A model generated the notes under the pieces. It was not told the origin of the DNA, made no database searches, and worked only from the letters and a program-made list of their open reading frames with translations. Position numbers and translations under genes: made by a program. Positions 1 to 7,020 of a stretch of 14,480 bases of DNA are shown here, piece after piece. Every line of letters starts with the position of its first letter. The stretch's first letter is position 1. Origin of the DNA: DASPXK01 sp035637315. GTDB lineage: Bacteria; Chloroflexota; UBA6077; JACCZL01. Location: positions 1-14,480 of the forward strand of contig DASPXK010000317.1 in NCBI GenBank assembly GCA_035637315.1. The letters are read 5' to 3'.

Positions 1-183
1 GTCGATCCGGCCCAGGTGGTCGAGTACCGCGACCGGGGCCTGCTTCGGTTCCGCGCTGCCGACTTCAAGAGTGCTCGCGCGGACCTCGAGCACTACCTAG
101 ACGTCCGACCCGACGCCGAGGACGCGGGCGGGATCCGCAAACAGCTCGCCCTGATCGACCGCCTGGACACCATGAAGAACTGA
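1..183 (+). CDS. SirB1-like transglutaminase/TPR protein, C-terminal fragment
   Basis: Frame 1 is open from the left edge to a TGA at 181-183 and gives 60 residues. They read like the C-terminal tetratricopeptide helices of the SirB1 (UPF0162) family: a YRDRGLL start, a DFKSARADLEHYLDVRPDAED repeat core ending near residue 43, then a charged helix ending RLDTMKN. In that family an N-terminal transglutaminase-like domain precedes the TPR tail; it lies outside the window. SirB1 proteins are cytoplasmic and poorly characterised. The call rests on the pattern of the TPR tail alone, so another TPR protein is possible. It ends about 100 bases before the DUF433 gene and there is no obvious T-rich terminator after it. 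Confidence 0.6.
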   Translation, partial: VDPAQVVEYRDRGLLRFRAADFKSARADLEHYLDVRPDAEDAGGIRKQLALIDRLDTMKN

Positions 184-236
184 AGGTCAGACGGCGGACA
201 CGCGGGTAGGCGGGAGTGTCGCCGCGCTGCATCCGG

Positions 237-293
237 TAAACTGACGACATGAAGCGCCCTCTTTCACGGATCGGGACGCCCGTATGGCCATAG
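237..293 (+). promoter_or_regulatory. Possible leaderless start and 14-codon mini-ORF before the antitoxin gene
   Basis: A TAAACT box (237-242) sits six bases before ATG 249. That ATG opens a 14-codon frame (MKRPLSRIGTPVWP) ending in TAG at 291-293. The stop overlaps the start of the DUF433 gene (ATG 284), which has no Shine-Dalgarno sequence of its own. The layout fits a short leader peptide coupled to the downstream gene, but it is short enough to be chance and no good -35 is visible. Confidence 0.25.
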
Positions 294-571
294 CCTTTCG
301 ACACCTTGTACGGATGCCCAACGGGGACACAGAGATCGAAGGAACTGGTCTCCGCGTTTACACGGTCCTCGGACTACGACAGGCCGGCGACACACCCGAG
401 GAGATAGCCGACGCCTATCGTCTGCCCCTTGGGGCGGTGTACGAAGCGCTTGCGTACGCCGCGGACAACCCGGACGAAATGGATGCTATTGGGCAGGCTG
501 AGGCTAAAATCGAGCGCGCCTGGCTGATGGGCCTGCCCGAAGAGCTGCGACGTGGTACCGATATACCTTGA
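284..571 (+). CDS. DUF433 domain protein, probable antitoxin
   Basis: This 95-residue protein carries the DUF433 pattern: a short strand segment (MPNGDTEIEGTGLRVYTVLG, residues 11-30) and then a helix-turn-helix-like segment (AGDTPEEIADAYRLPLGAVYEALAY, about 34-58). DUF433 proteins commonly sit just upstream of DUF5615 PIN-like genes and are viewed as VapB-like antitoxins. ATG 284 is the only standard start in this frame after the in-frame stop at 242-244. The gene overlaps the next one by 20 bases (552-571), which implies translational coupling. The C-terminal region (about 60-95: DEMDAIGQAEAKIERAWLMG) is acidic and helical and is the likely toxin-wrapping segment. The antitoxin role is inferred from family and context. 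Confidence 0.8.
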   Translation: MAIAFRHLVRMPNGDTEIEGTGLRVYTVLGLRQAGDTPEEIADAYRLPLGAVYEALAYAADNPDEMDAIGQAEAKIERAWLMGLPEELRRGTDIP

Positions 572-947
572 CGACTGCATGGAAGACCATCGTTTGGCCC
601 GCCAGCTTCGTGCGGCGGGCCATTCGGTTTATCTGCCAAGCGAGCTCGGTGTAAAGGGCCAGTCGGACGAGCTGCACCTGGCTACTGCCACCGACCTCGG
701 TGCGGTTGTGGTCACCCACAACCAGAAGCATTTTGACCCGCTCCACCATCGCTGGGACGCCGAAGGCCGTGCACACGCGGGCATCCTTCTGGTCGTCCAG
801 CGATTGAACATCGCAATGAAGCTCGCCGCCGTGGAACGCGCCGCAAGGTTGCTAAGCTCGGAAGCCGCCAAAAATCAGCTCATGTATCTGAAAATGTTCG
901 AGACCGACGAACAAGCTCAGCTATTCATTTCTAGCCTCGCGCCGTAG
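552..947 (+). CDS. DUF5615 PIN-like protein, probable toxin
   Basis: This 131-residue protein starts at GTG 552, inside the end of the DUF433 gene. The N-terminus (VPIYLDDCMEDHRLARQLRAAGHSV) matches the DUF5615/Mut7-C-like PIN fold: a first strand ending in Asp6-Asp7, a helix, and a conserved GH. The middle has the family's G-x-SDE motif (Asp38-Glu39) and the LGAVVVTHNQKHF strand and turn (about 48-60). The usual second acidic residue after T-x is Asn56 here, with Asp61 close by. Members are thought to be metal-dependent RNases acting in the cytoplasm, neutralised by the DUF433 partner. The C-terminal 40 residues are helical. Toxicity is inferred; solitary or degraded pairs are common. Confidence 0.8.
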   Translation: MVPIYLDDCMEDHRLARQLRAAGHSVYLPSELGVKGQSDELHLATATDLGAVVVTHNQKHFDPLHHRWDAEGRAHAGILLVVQRLNIAMKLAAVERAARLLSSEAAKNQLMYLKMFETDEQAQLFISSLAP

Positions 948-1010
948 AACGAGAGCAAGCTGATGCGTCAATGCCGTGAGCGCACGCCTCCGAGCGGCAA
1001 CTTCTAAACC

Positions 1011-1394
1011 TTGACTTTCGACTTGTACACCCAGACCGCCGTTGACCACTTCACCCGCCCCCGGAACGTGGGACGAATCGACGACGCCGATGGCGTCGGG
1101 CGCGTCGACGATCGGGCGACCGACAACCTCATCACGATCTACGTCAAGCTTCACGGTCAGCGGATCGCCGCGGCCCGGTTTAGAACGCTTGGCTGCAGCG
1201 CCTGCATCGCCGCCAGCAGCGTCGCGACCGAGCTCGTCGTGGGCCGCCCACTGGGAAGGGCGATGAGGATCGACGCCCGGGCTGTCCTGGCCGCCCTCGG
1301 CGGCCTGCCCGCCGACAAGGTTCACTGCGCCGAGTTGGCAGCCAGGGCGCTAAACGAGGCGCTCGCCGGGGCTAAGACCTTATTGTCATCCTGA
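1011..1394 (+). CDS. IscU/NifU-like Fe-S cluster scaffold with altered ligands
   Basis: The 127-residue length and the order of motifs match the IscU/NifU N-terminal family. They are YTQTAVDHFTRPRNVG (6-21), DADGVGRV (25-32), TLGCSACIAASSVATELVVGR (59-79) and KVHCAELAARAL (103-114). Scaffolds of this family assemble [2Fe-2S] clusters in the cytoplasm using three Cys and one Asp. Here two Cys are kept (Cys62 and Cys106), but the segment that is normally CGD reads TDN (37-39), and an extra Cys65 lies in the GCxxC turn. It may therefore bind a cluster differently or work as a partner protein. The start is TTG 1011; an in-frame TAA at 1005 rules out a longer form. There is no clear ribosome site. 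The last residues and the TGA come from the repeat that follows. Confidence 0.82.
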   Translation: MTFDLYTQTAVDHFTRPRNVGRIDDADGVGRVDDRATDNLITIYVKLHGQRIAAARFRTLGCSACIAASSVATELVVGRPLGRAMRIDARAVLAALGGLPADKVHCAELAARALNEALAGAKTLLSS

Positions 1395-1411
1395 GCCAAG
1401 CGAAGGATCTC
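1385..1411. repeat. REP-like short palindrome at the end of the scaffold gene
   Basis: The stretch beginning GTCATCCTGAGCCAAGCG and ending AAGGATCT is a small imperfect palindrome with arms ATCCT (1388-1392) and AGGAT (1404-1408). It closely resembles a short intergenic repeat seen in many environmental genomes. The TGA of the scaffold gene (1392-1394) lies inside the left arm. Confidence 0.55.
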
Positions 1412-1454
1412 GGTGGCGTAGGAGTCCTGCGCTCAGCATTGACAGGGAAGGGGG

Positions 1455-1796
1455 CTACGTCTCGACTGGGTAGCCGGCCTGACGCCAGGCGCTCGTGCCG
1501 CCCTCCAGGTTGTAGAGCTGCTCCTTGCCCAGCGAGGCGGCTACCTCGGCCGCCACCGCGCTGCGCTGCCCAACCTCGCAGACGAAGATCACGTTATCTG
1601 AGGTCAAGTTCTCTGCTGGCGCGGTGATGATCTTCGCCAGCGGGATGTGCTTGGCGTTCGGGATATGGCCGTTGGCCCACTCCCACCCCTCCCGCACGTC
1701 GACGACAGTGACCTGGCCGCCCTCGATCAACGCCTTCGCTTCGGCCGGCTGAATCCTGGTGAACGGCTCCGCGTACTGCTGCTCTTCCGCGGCCAT
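1455..1796 (-). CDS. Single-domain rhodanese-like sulfurtransferase
   Basis: This protein has 113 residues from ATG 1796, which has a GGGAG Shine-Dalgarno seven bases upstream. It is one rhodanese fold: VTVVDVREGWEWANGHIPNAKHIPL (29-53) has the CH2A-type DVRE...GHI signature, the active loop is CEVGQRS with Cys73, and the C-terminus has LEGGTSAWRQAGYPV (97-111). The six-residue loop and single domain fit the GlpE/PspE-type class, which moves sulfane sulfur to acceptors. No signal peptide is visible, so it is cytoplasmic. It is transcribed away from livH and stands alone; the Fe-S scaffold gene lies on the other side in convergent orientation, so a sulfur link is suggestive only. A longer upstream frame exists but reads through the heptamer repeat and is rejected. 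Confidence 0.9.
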   Translation of the reverse strand: MAAEEQQYAEPFTRIQPAEAKALIEGGQVTVVDVREGWEWANGHIPNAKHIPLAKIITAPAENLTSDNVIFVCEVGQRSAVAAEVAASLGKEQLYNLEGGTSAWRQAGYPVET

Positions 1797-1880
1797 CGCA
1801 ATCTCCCATGCCCCACTGTTTGGCAGAACCATACTGCCCGGCTCGGAAGCCCGGCAACTATCGGAAGAGCCGCCGTTTGC

Positions 1881-1914
1881 CTGCCCACTGCCCACTGCCC
1901 ACTGCCCACTGCCC
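1881..1914. repeat. Tandem heptamer repeat CTGCCCA, about 4.9 copies
   Basis: Four perfect CTGCCCA units are followed by a six-base partial unit, between the divergent rhodanese and livH starts. No function is evident. It is too short and too uniform to be a CRISPR array or a set of replication iterons. Confidence 0.9.
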
Positions 1915-1928
1915 GTTCTCCGCTTTGC

Positions 1929-1945
1929 TAGAATCGCCGCTCGTG
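1929..1945 (+). promoter_or_regulatory. -10 box for a probable leaderless livH transcript
   Basis: TAGAAT (1929-1934) is followed by eight bases and then GTG 1943, so the transcript would begin at or next to the start codon. No good -35 is seen, since the region upstream is the heptamer repeat, and there is no Shine-Dalgarno sequence. Confidence 0.45.
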
Positions 1946-2821
1946 GACCCCCAGACGCTCAGTCCCTATCTGGTCCAGGTTCTCAACGGGCTGGCGTTCA
2001 GCATGTTGTTGTTCCTGCTCGCGGCCGGGCTATCCGTCATCTTTGGGATGATGGACTTCATCAACCTGGCGCACGGCTCTTTCTATATGCTCGGCGCCTA
2101 CCTGGGCTTCACGGCGATTCAGCGGCTCGGCAGCTTCTGGGTCGCGGTCGTCGCGGTCCCGATCCTGGTAGCCGGGCTGGGCTTCGGGCTCGAGATGGTG
2201 CTGCTGCGCCCGTTGTACAAGCGGGGCCACCTGGACCAGGTCCTGCTCACGTTTGGGCTCGCCTTCGTCTTCGCGGACGTGGTCAAGTGGAACTGGGGGG
2301 CCGACATCCGCTCGGTCCCGCAGCCGCCTGAGCTCACGGGCGCGCTGTCGCTAGGTGTCACCGTCTACCCCCGCTATCGCGGCTTCGTGATCGTCGCCGG
2401 CCTCCTCCTGGCCGGCGTGCTGTGGGCCATCCAGGCTCGGACCAGGTTGGGCGCGATTGTCCGAGCCGGGGTCGCGGACAAGGAGATGGTCAGCGGCCTG
2501 GGGATCAACGTCCAGCTCGTCTTCGCCGCCGTGTTCGCGTTCGGGGCCGGGCTCGCGGCCCTTAGCGGTGTCATCGCCGCGCCCTTCTTGAGCCTGGCTC
2601 CGGGCATGGACTTCGAACAGCTCATCCTGTCGCTGATCGTCGTCGTCGTCGGCGGTCTCGGCACGCTGAAGGGCGCCTTCTGGGGTGCGATCGTCGTCGG
2701 CCTGGCCGACACCTTCGGCAAGATCTGGGCGCCGGACTTCTCGCTCCTGGTCATCTTTGCCATCATGGCGGTTGTGCTTCTGCTGCGGCCGAACGGCCTG
2801 TTCGGCCGTGCCCTCGCGTGA
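1943..2821 (+). CDS. livH: Branched-chain amino acid ABC transporter permease LivH
   Basis: This 292-residue, very hydrophobic protein has the LivH/BPD_transp_2 layout. An N-terminal helix is followed by GLSVIFGMMDFINLAHGSFY (about 29-48), the hallmark of this permease class. The cytoplasmic loop ARTRLGAIVRAGVADKEM...GINV (about 168-193) contacts the ATPase. A GGLGTLKGAFWGA segment comes late and the end is LRPNGLFGR, as usual for LivH. Eight or so membrane helices are expected. It pairs with LivM in the inner membrane to form the channel for leucine, isoleucine, valine or related solutes. GTG 1943 is chosen because it gives the normal family N-terminus; the longer frame from 1808 translates the heptamer repeat. 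It is first in a livHMGF operon; livM begins ten bases after its stop. Confidence 0.93.
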   Translation: MDPQTLSPYLVQVLNGLAFSMLLFLLAAGLSVIFGMMDFINLAHGSFYMLGAYLGFTAIQRLGSFWVAVVAVPILVAGLGFGLEMVLLRPLYKRGHLDQVLLTFGLAFVFADVVKWNWGADIRSVPQPPELTGALSLGVTVYPRYRGFVIVAGLLLAGVLWAIQARTRLGAIVRAGVADKEMVSGLGINVQLVFAAVFAFGAGLAALSGVIAAPFLSLAPGMDFEQLILSLIVVVVGGLGTLKGAFWGAIVVGLADTFGKIWAPDFSLLVIFAIMAVVLLLRPNGLFGRALA

Positions 2822-2831
2822 CGAGTGGCGA

Positions 2832-3797
2832 GTGACGAGCGACCGCCGACGACGGATCGGCCCAGGACTCGCGACCATTGCGGCCCTGGTGATTTTTCCT
2901 TTCGTCAGCCCATCGATCTACTTCCAGAACGTGCTCACCGAGGTGCTCATCTTCGGCATCTTCGCGATGAGCCTCGATTTACTGATCGGCTACACCGGTC
3001 TCTTCTCGTTCGGGCACGCGGCTTTCTTCGGGGTCGCCGCCTACACGGCTGGCATCGTCGCGACGCGCTTCAGCGACAACATGCTCCTCACACTCGCGGC
3101 CGGCGTGCTCGCGGCCGGCCTTCTGGCGCTGCCGCTGGGGGCCCTCTCGATCCGCTCAGTCGGCATCTATTTCCTCATGCTCACCCTCGCGTTCTCTCAG
3201 ATGGTCTACGCGGCGGCGTACAAATGGACCTGGCTAACCGGCGGACCGAATGGCCTGGCCGGCGTCCCGCGTCCCGTGCTCGGCATTCTCGGGCTTGATT
3301 TGGCCTCGGTCAGCACCTTCTACTACGCGACGCTGACGTTTTTCTTGGCTTCCTACGTGGTGCTGCGGCGGATCGTCGCCTCCCCGTTGGGGCATAGCTT
3401 CGTCGGAGTTCGTGAGAACGAGTCGCGAATGCGAGCCATTGGCTACAACACCTGGCTGGTCAAACTGGCCGCTTTCGTGATCGCCGGCCTCTTTGCCGGC
3501 CTGGCCGGCGTGCTGTTCTCGTACTTCAACGGCTTCATCTCGCCATCCGACGTGTACTGGACGACGTCCGGCCTGGTGATGGTGATGGTGATCATCGGCG
3601 GAGCCGGCACGCTGCTCGGGCCCGTGCTCGGGGCCGGCCTCGTGTTGATCTTGCAGAACATTGTGAGCTCGCAGACTGATCGCTGGCCGCTGATCATGGG
3701 CGCGACGTTTATCCTCTTCGTGCTCGTCGCTCGGCGTGGCATAGCTGGCATCTTCCACGACACGCTCGCCCTAGCGCGAAGGTCGGCCCGGGTCTGA
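2832..3797 (+). CDS. livM: Branched-chain amino acid ABC transporter permease LivM
   Basis: This is a 321-residue membrane protein of normal LivM length. Diagnostic segments are GYTGLFSFGHAAFFGVAAY (about 53-71), SIRSVGIYFLMLTLAFSQM (about 107-125), TGGPNGLAGVPRP (about 136-148) and the ATPase-coupling loop VGVRENESRMRAIGYNTWLVKLAAF (about 194-218), then GGAGTLLGPVLGAG. GTG 2832 is the likely start: it gives MTSDRRRRIGPG before the first helix, a typical short basic N-terminus. Codons upstream of it lie in livH and in a CGAGTGGCGAGTGACGAG repeat, so the start region itself is repeat-derived and lacks a Shine-Dalgarno sequence. It works with LivH, LivG and LivF. Confidence 0.92.
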   Translation: MTSDRRRRIGPGLATIAALVIFPFVSPSIYFQNVLTEVLIFGIFAMSLDLLIGYTGLFSFGHAAFFGVAAYTAGIVATRFSDNMLLTLAAGVLAAGLLALPLGALSIRSVGIYFLMLTLAFSQMVYAAAYKWTWLTGGPNGLAGVPRPVLGILGLDLASVSTFYYATLTFFLASYVVLRRIVASPLGHSFVGVRENESRMRAIGYNTWLVKLAAFVIAGLFAGLAGVLFSYFNGFISPSDVYWTTSGLVMVMVIIGGAGTLLGPVLGAGLVLILQNIVSSQTDRWPLIMGATFILFVLVARRGIAGIFHDTLALARRSARV

Positions 3798-3806
3798 TCC
3801 ACGACG

Positions 3807-4598
3807 GTGGACGAGCTTCTGCGCGTCGAAAACATTCACCGCCGCTTCGGCGGTTTGCGTGTCCTCAACGGGGTCAACCTCTCGGTTGCCGAGGGCGAGC
3901 GGCTCGCCATCATCGGCCCCAACGGAGCCGGCAAGACGACCCTTTTCAACATCATCGGCGGCGAGCTCGCTCCGGGCCTGGGACGGATCATCCTCGGCGG
4001 TGAGGATGTTACTCGTCGGCCCGCACACGAGCGGGTCAGCCGCGGGCTAGCGCGGACCTTTCAGACGAACAACCTATTCCTGGGACTCAGCGTCTTCGAG
4101 AACGTTCGCCTGGCCGTCCAACGGCGGCAGGGAGCCGCCTTCCGCGTGCTCCAGCCGGCGTCCGCGCTGACGGAGGTTAGCTCGGAGACGGCCGGGCTGC
4201 TCGCGCGCCTCGGCCTCCAGGAGCGCCATCTCGCTCTCGCCCGCGACCTCTCTTACGGCGAGCAGCGCCAGCTCGAGGTCGCGCTGGCCCTCGCCGGCCG
4301 GCCCCGACTACTGCTGCTCGACGAGCCGACGGCCGGCATGTCGCCGGCCGAGACGGCCAGCATGGTCGAGTTGATTCGAAGCTTCCCGCGTGACGTCACA
4401 CTGCTGATCATCGAGCATGACATGGACGTCGTCTTCGCCATCGCCGATCGAATCGCGGTCCTCCATTATGGCGAGGTGCTGGCCGACGGCCGGCCGGACG
4501 AGGTCCGCAACGACCCGAACGTCCTCGCCGTCTACCTGGGAACGAGTTCCGCGTTCAACGTCCAACGTTCGACGTTGATCTCCAACATTCAGGGCTAA
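3807..4598 (+). CDS. livG: Branched-chain amino acid ABC transporter ATPase LivG
   Basis: This 263-residue ABC ATPase starts at GTG 3807, nine bases after livM. It has Walker A GPNGAGKT (37-44), a Q-loop at RTFQTNNLF (Gln86), the signature LSYGE (148-152), Walker B LLLLDEPTAGMSP (168-180) and a switch His204 in IIEHDMDVV. The LSYGEQRQLEVALAL form and the TFQ-N-LF segment are typical of LivG. It hydrolyses ATP on the cytoplasmic face to drive LivHM transport. The family normally ends at about VYLG (242-245). Here about 18 extra residues (TSSAFNVQRSTLISNIQG) follow and are encoded by an intergenic repeat, so they are probably not functional. Confidence 0.93.
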   Translation: MDELLRVENIHRRFGGLRVLNGVNLSVAEGERLAIIGPNGAGKTTLFNIIGGELAPGLGRIILGGEDVTRRPAHERVSRGLARTFQTNNLFLGLSVFENVRLAVQRRQGAAFRVLQPASALTEVSSETAGLLARLGLQERHLALARDLSYGEQRQLEVALALAGRPRLLLLDEPTAGMSPAETASMVELIRSFPRDVTLLIIEHDMDVVFAIADRIAVLHYGEVLADGRPDEVRNDPNVLAVYLGTSSAFNVQRSTLISNIQG

Positions 4599-4637
4599 GC
4601 GCCGAATGTTGAACGTTGAACGCGCAACGCTGAAACG
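4555..4637. repeat. CAACGTT-type imperfect palindromic repeat between livG and livF
   Basis: Multiple degenerate AACGTT/CAACATT units form an inverted arrangement. The best stem is CAACATTC (4583-4590) with GAATGTTG (4604-4611), with 13 bases between. The livG stop (4596-4598) lies in the loop, and the last codons of livG are read from the left arm. Confidence 0.75.
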
Positions 4638-4643
4638 CAGATC

Positions 4644-5332
<689 letters not shown>

Positions 5333-5336
<4 letters not shown>

Positions 5337-5372
5337 CGAGTAGCGAGTAGCCCCTCACTCGCTACTCGCTAC
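5333..5372. terminator. 15-bp perfect hairpin between convergent livF and rlmN
   Basis: GTAGCGAGTAGCGAG (5333-5347) is the exact reverse complement of 5358-5372, with a 10-base loop. It contains the livF stop, and the rlmN tail reads through its other arm. There is no T-tract, so action as a two-way transcription terminator or 3'-end stabiliser is inferred from its position. It belongs to the GCGAGTAGCGAGTAG repeat type seen elsewhere in the window. Confidence 0.65.
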
Positions 5373-6479
5373 CCGCCACTCGCTACTTCCGTCCGCTACT
5401 TCGGTCTTGAGCTGGCCGCAGGCAGCGGCGATGTCGCACCCGCGGCTCGCCCGGATCGTGGCCGACAGTCCAGCCCGTTTGAGCCGGTCGCGGAAGGCGC
5501 GCGCCTGAGCCGGCGGTGTCGGCTGGTAACCGGCCCCGGTCGGGTTGTAGGGGATCAGGTTCACGTGTGAGAGGCGGCGGGGCAGCAGCTCGGCCAGCCC
5601 TTCCGCCTGGGCGGGCGCGTCGTTGATCCCGCGCAGCAGCACGTACTCATAGCTCACTCGTCGACCCGTCCGCTCCGCATACTCGCACCCCGCGGCGATC
5701 AGCTCGTCGACCGGGTAGCGTCGATTGATCGGCATCAGCTCGGAGCGGAGAGCCTCATCTGGGGCGTGGAGTGAGATGGCCACCGTGATCTCGAGGCCCT
5801 CGGCGGCCAGCTTGCGAATCTGCGGCACCAGGCCGCTGGTTGAGACGGTAATTCTGCGCTGGCTCAGCCGCGCTCCGTCTGGATGGCTGAGCAGGCGGAC
5901 CGCGCCCAGCGTGGCGTCATAGTTGGCCAGCGGCTCACCCATGCCCATGAACACCACGTGGGTCGGGCGCGCCGGGTCGTCGCCTCGTCCGAAGCCGTAG
6001 ACCTGGTCGACGATCTCGCCGACCGTCAACTGGCGGGAAAATCCCATGTCCCCGGTGGCGCAGAAGGTACAGGCCATGGCGCAGCCGGCCTGAGTCGAGA
6101 CGCAGACTGAGAGTCGACGGGTCCCCTCTGGCGAAGTGGCCGGGATCGCCACCGTCTCGATCTCCTGACCATCGGCCAGTCGCACGAGCCGTTTGCGGGT
6201 TCCGTCGATCGACCGCGCCTGGACCACGTGCTCACCGGAAGCGACCCGAAACCGCTCGGCCAGCTTCCCGCGCAAGGTGGCCGGCAGCTCGGTGCACTCC
6301 TCCCAGCCCCCAACCCAGCGCTGGTGCAGCGCCCTGAACACCTGATGCGCGCGGTAGGCCGGCTCACCCAGCTCGTTCAGCAGCTCGGTCAGCTGGTCCA
6401 GTCCCAGGTCAAGCGCGCAGGACAGATCGGTAGCCGAGCTCGCCAGACGACGCGCGCGAACGCTCAGCGCTTGAGGCAT
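5355..6479 (-). CDS. rlmN: 23S rRNA (adenine2503-C2)/tRNA A37 methyltransferase RlmN
   Basis: This 374-residue radical-SAM enzyme methylates C2 of A2503 in 23S rRNA and of A37 in some tRNAs. It has the CxxxCxxC cluster motif CAMACTFC (Cys133, Cys137, Cys140). It also has Cys126 in VCVSTQAGC and Cys354 in AACGQL, which match the two catalytic cysteines of the RlmN mechanism. Further motifs are GDMGFSRQLTVGEI (143-156), FMGMGEPLANYD (177-188) and SLHAPDEALRSELMPINRRYP (236-256). ATG 6479 is chosen; a GTG at 6515 would add 12 residues, and neither has a clear ribosome site. The final residues (DGSSEWRVASSE) are translated from the adjoining repeat and are not part of the family fold. It is transcribed away from clpS. 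Confidence 0.95.
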   Translation of the reverse strand: MPQALSVRARRLASSATDLSCALDLGLDQLTELLNELGEPAYRAHQVFRALHQRWVGGWEECTELPATLRGKLAERFRVASGEHVVQARSIDGTRKRLVRLADGQEIETVAIPATSPEGTRRLSVCVSTQAGCAMACTFCATGDMGFSRQLTVGEIVDQVYGFGRGDDPARPTHVVFMGMGEPLANYDATLGAVRLLSHPDGARLSQRRITVSTSGLVPQIRKLAAEGLEITVAISLHAPDEALRSELMPINRRYPVDELIAAGCEYAERTGRRVSYEYVLLRGINDAPAQAEGLAELLPRRLSHVNLIPYNPTGAGYQPTPPAQARAFRDRLKRAGLSATIRASRGCDIAAACGQLKTEVADGSSEWRVASSE

Positions 6480-6520
6480 GCACGAATTATCACGTGTCTG
6501 GTTGAGGCGTACCACGTTCT

Positions 6521-6587
6521 GTACCGCGACCGTGAGGGAGCGGCCGCGCCGATCGGCCTGTCGGCCGCTCCCTTACGGTCGCGGTAC
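6521..6587. repeat. Long palindromic element, 26-bp arms
   Basis: The left arm 6521-6546 (starts GTACCGCGACCG, ends GCGGCCG) and right arm 6562-6587 are reverse complements with a single mismatch (G at 6534 against A at 6575, still a G-U pair in RNA). They enclose a 15-base loop. It sits between divergent rlmN and clpS. No flanking target duplication is visible, and no coding capacity. Confidence 0.9.
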
Positions 6588-6628
6588 TGAAGCCCGCGCC
6601 ACAAGAGCGCGCTCAGCTGCTGCCGGTA

Positions 6629-6664
6629 CTGGCAGGCGCACCGCGAGCGCTAAAATTTGTAACC
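6629..6664 (+). promoter_or_regulatory. clpS promoter, probably leaderless
   Basis: CTGGCA (6629-6634) is a four-of-six -35. After 16 bases comes TAAAAT (6651-6656), and eight bases later ATG 6665. No Shine-Dalgarno sequence is present, so the message probably begins at or next to the start codon. Confidence 0.5.
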
Positions 6665-6961
6665 ATGGCCACGCCGGCGAGCCCGACCACTGTCCCGCGT
6701 GAGGAGCAGGAGCAGCGCACCACAACCCGCGCCCTCGATCCGCATAACGTCATCCTGCACAACGACGACCACAACACCATGGACCATGTCGTGCGCTCAC
6801 TGATCCGCTCGGTGCCGGGCATGGCCACCTCGAAGGCGGTCGAGGTGATGCTGGAGGCTCATAACACCGGACGCGCCATCGTCGCCGTCTGTCCGCTCGA
6901 GCTAGCCGAGCTGATTCGCGACCGGTTGGAGAGCTGCGGCCTGACCGCGACGATTGAGTAG
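6665..6961 (+). CDS. clpS: ATP-dependent Clp protease adaptor ClpS
   Basis: This 98-residue protein has the ClpS fold. The first 24 residues are a flexible tail rich in Pro, Thr, Glu and Arg that would insert into the ClpA/ClpC pore. Then comes HNVILHNDDHNTMDHVVRSL (27-46), whose Asn33-Asp34-Asp35 and Met39 line the N-degron pocket, and His66 in EAHNTGRAI (64-72). It delivers proteins with N-terminal Leu, Phe, Tyr or Trp to the Clp protease and changes the specificity of the ClpA/C unfoldase. No Clp ATPase gene is in the window. The stop lies at the base of the next hairpin pair. Confidence 0.95.
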   Translation: MATPASPTTVPREEQEQRTTTRALDPHNVILHNDDHNTMDHVVRSLIRSVPGMATSKAVEVMLEAHNTGRAIVAVCPLELAELIRDRLESCGLTATIE

Positions 6962-7020
6962 GGGCGGACCCGCGTGTCCGCCCCAAGCCCCGGGAGGGGC
7001 GCACACACGGGTGCGCCCCT
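6961..7020. terminator. Two tandem GC-rich hairpins between convergent clpS and the PLP gene
   Basis: Hairpin 1 has arms GGGGCGGAC (6961-6969) and GTCCGCCCC (6976-6984). Hairpin 2 has arms AGGGGCGCAC (6995-7004) and GTGCGCCCCT (7011-7020). Both have six-base loops. They start at the clpS stop and overlap the stop of the gene coming from the right (7019-7021). There is no T-tract. The form matches common high-GC intergenic repeats, and a termination role is inferred. Confidence 0.65.

Noticed and set aside
1881..1914. Heptamer array as CRISPR or replication iterons
   Set aside because: The units are directly adjacent with no spacers, only about five copies, and there are no cas, rep or DnaA-box features nearby.
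1808..1942. N-terminal 45-residue extension of LivH
   Set aside because: It translates the CTGCCCA repeat and crosses into the rhodanese upstream region. GTG 1943 gives the normal LivH start and has a -10 box at the right distance.
1797..1942. Riboswitch upstream of livH
   Set aside because: The -10 box eight bases before the start leaves no leader, and the sequence is mostly heptamer repeat.
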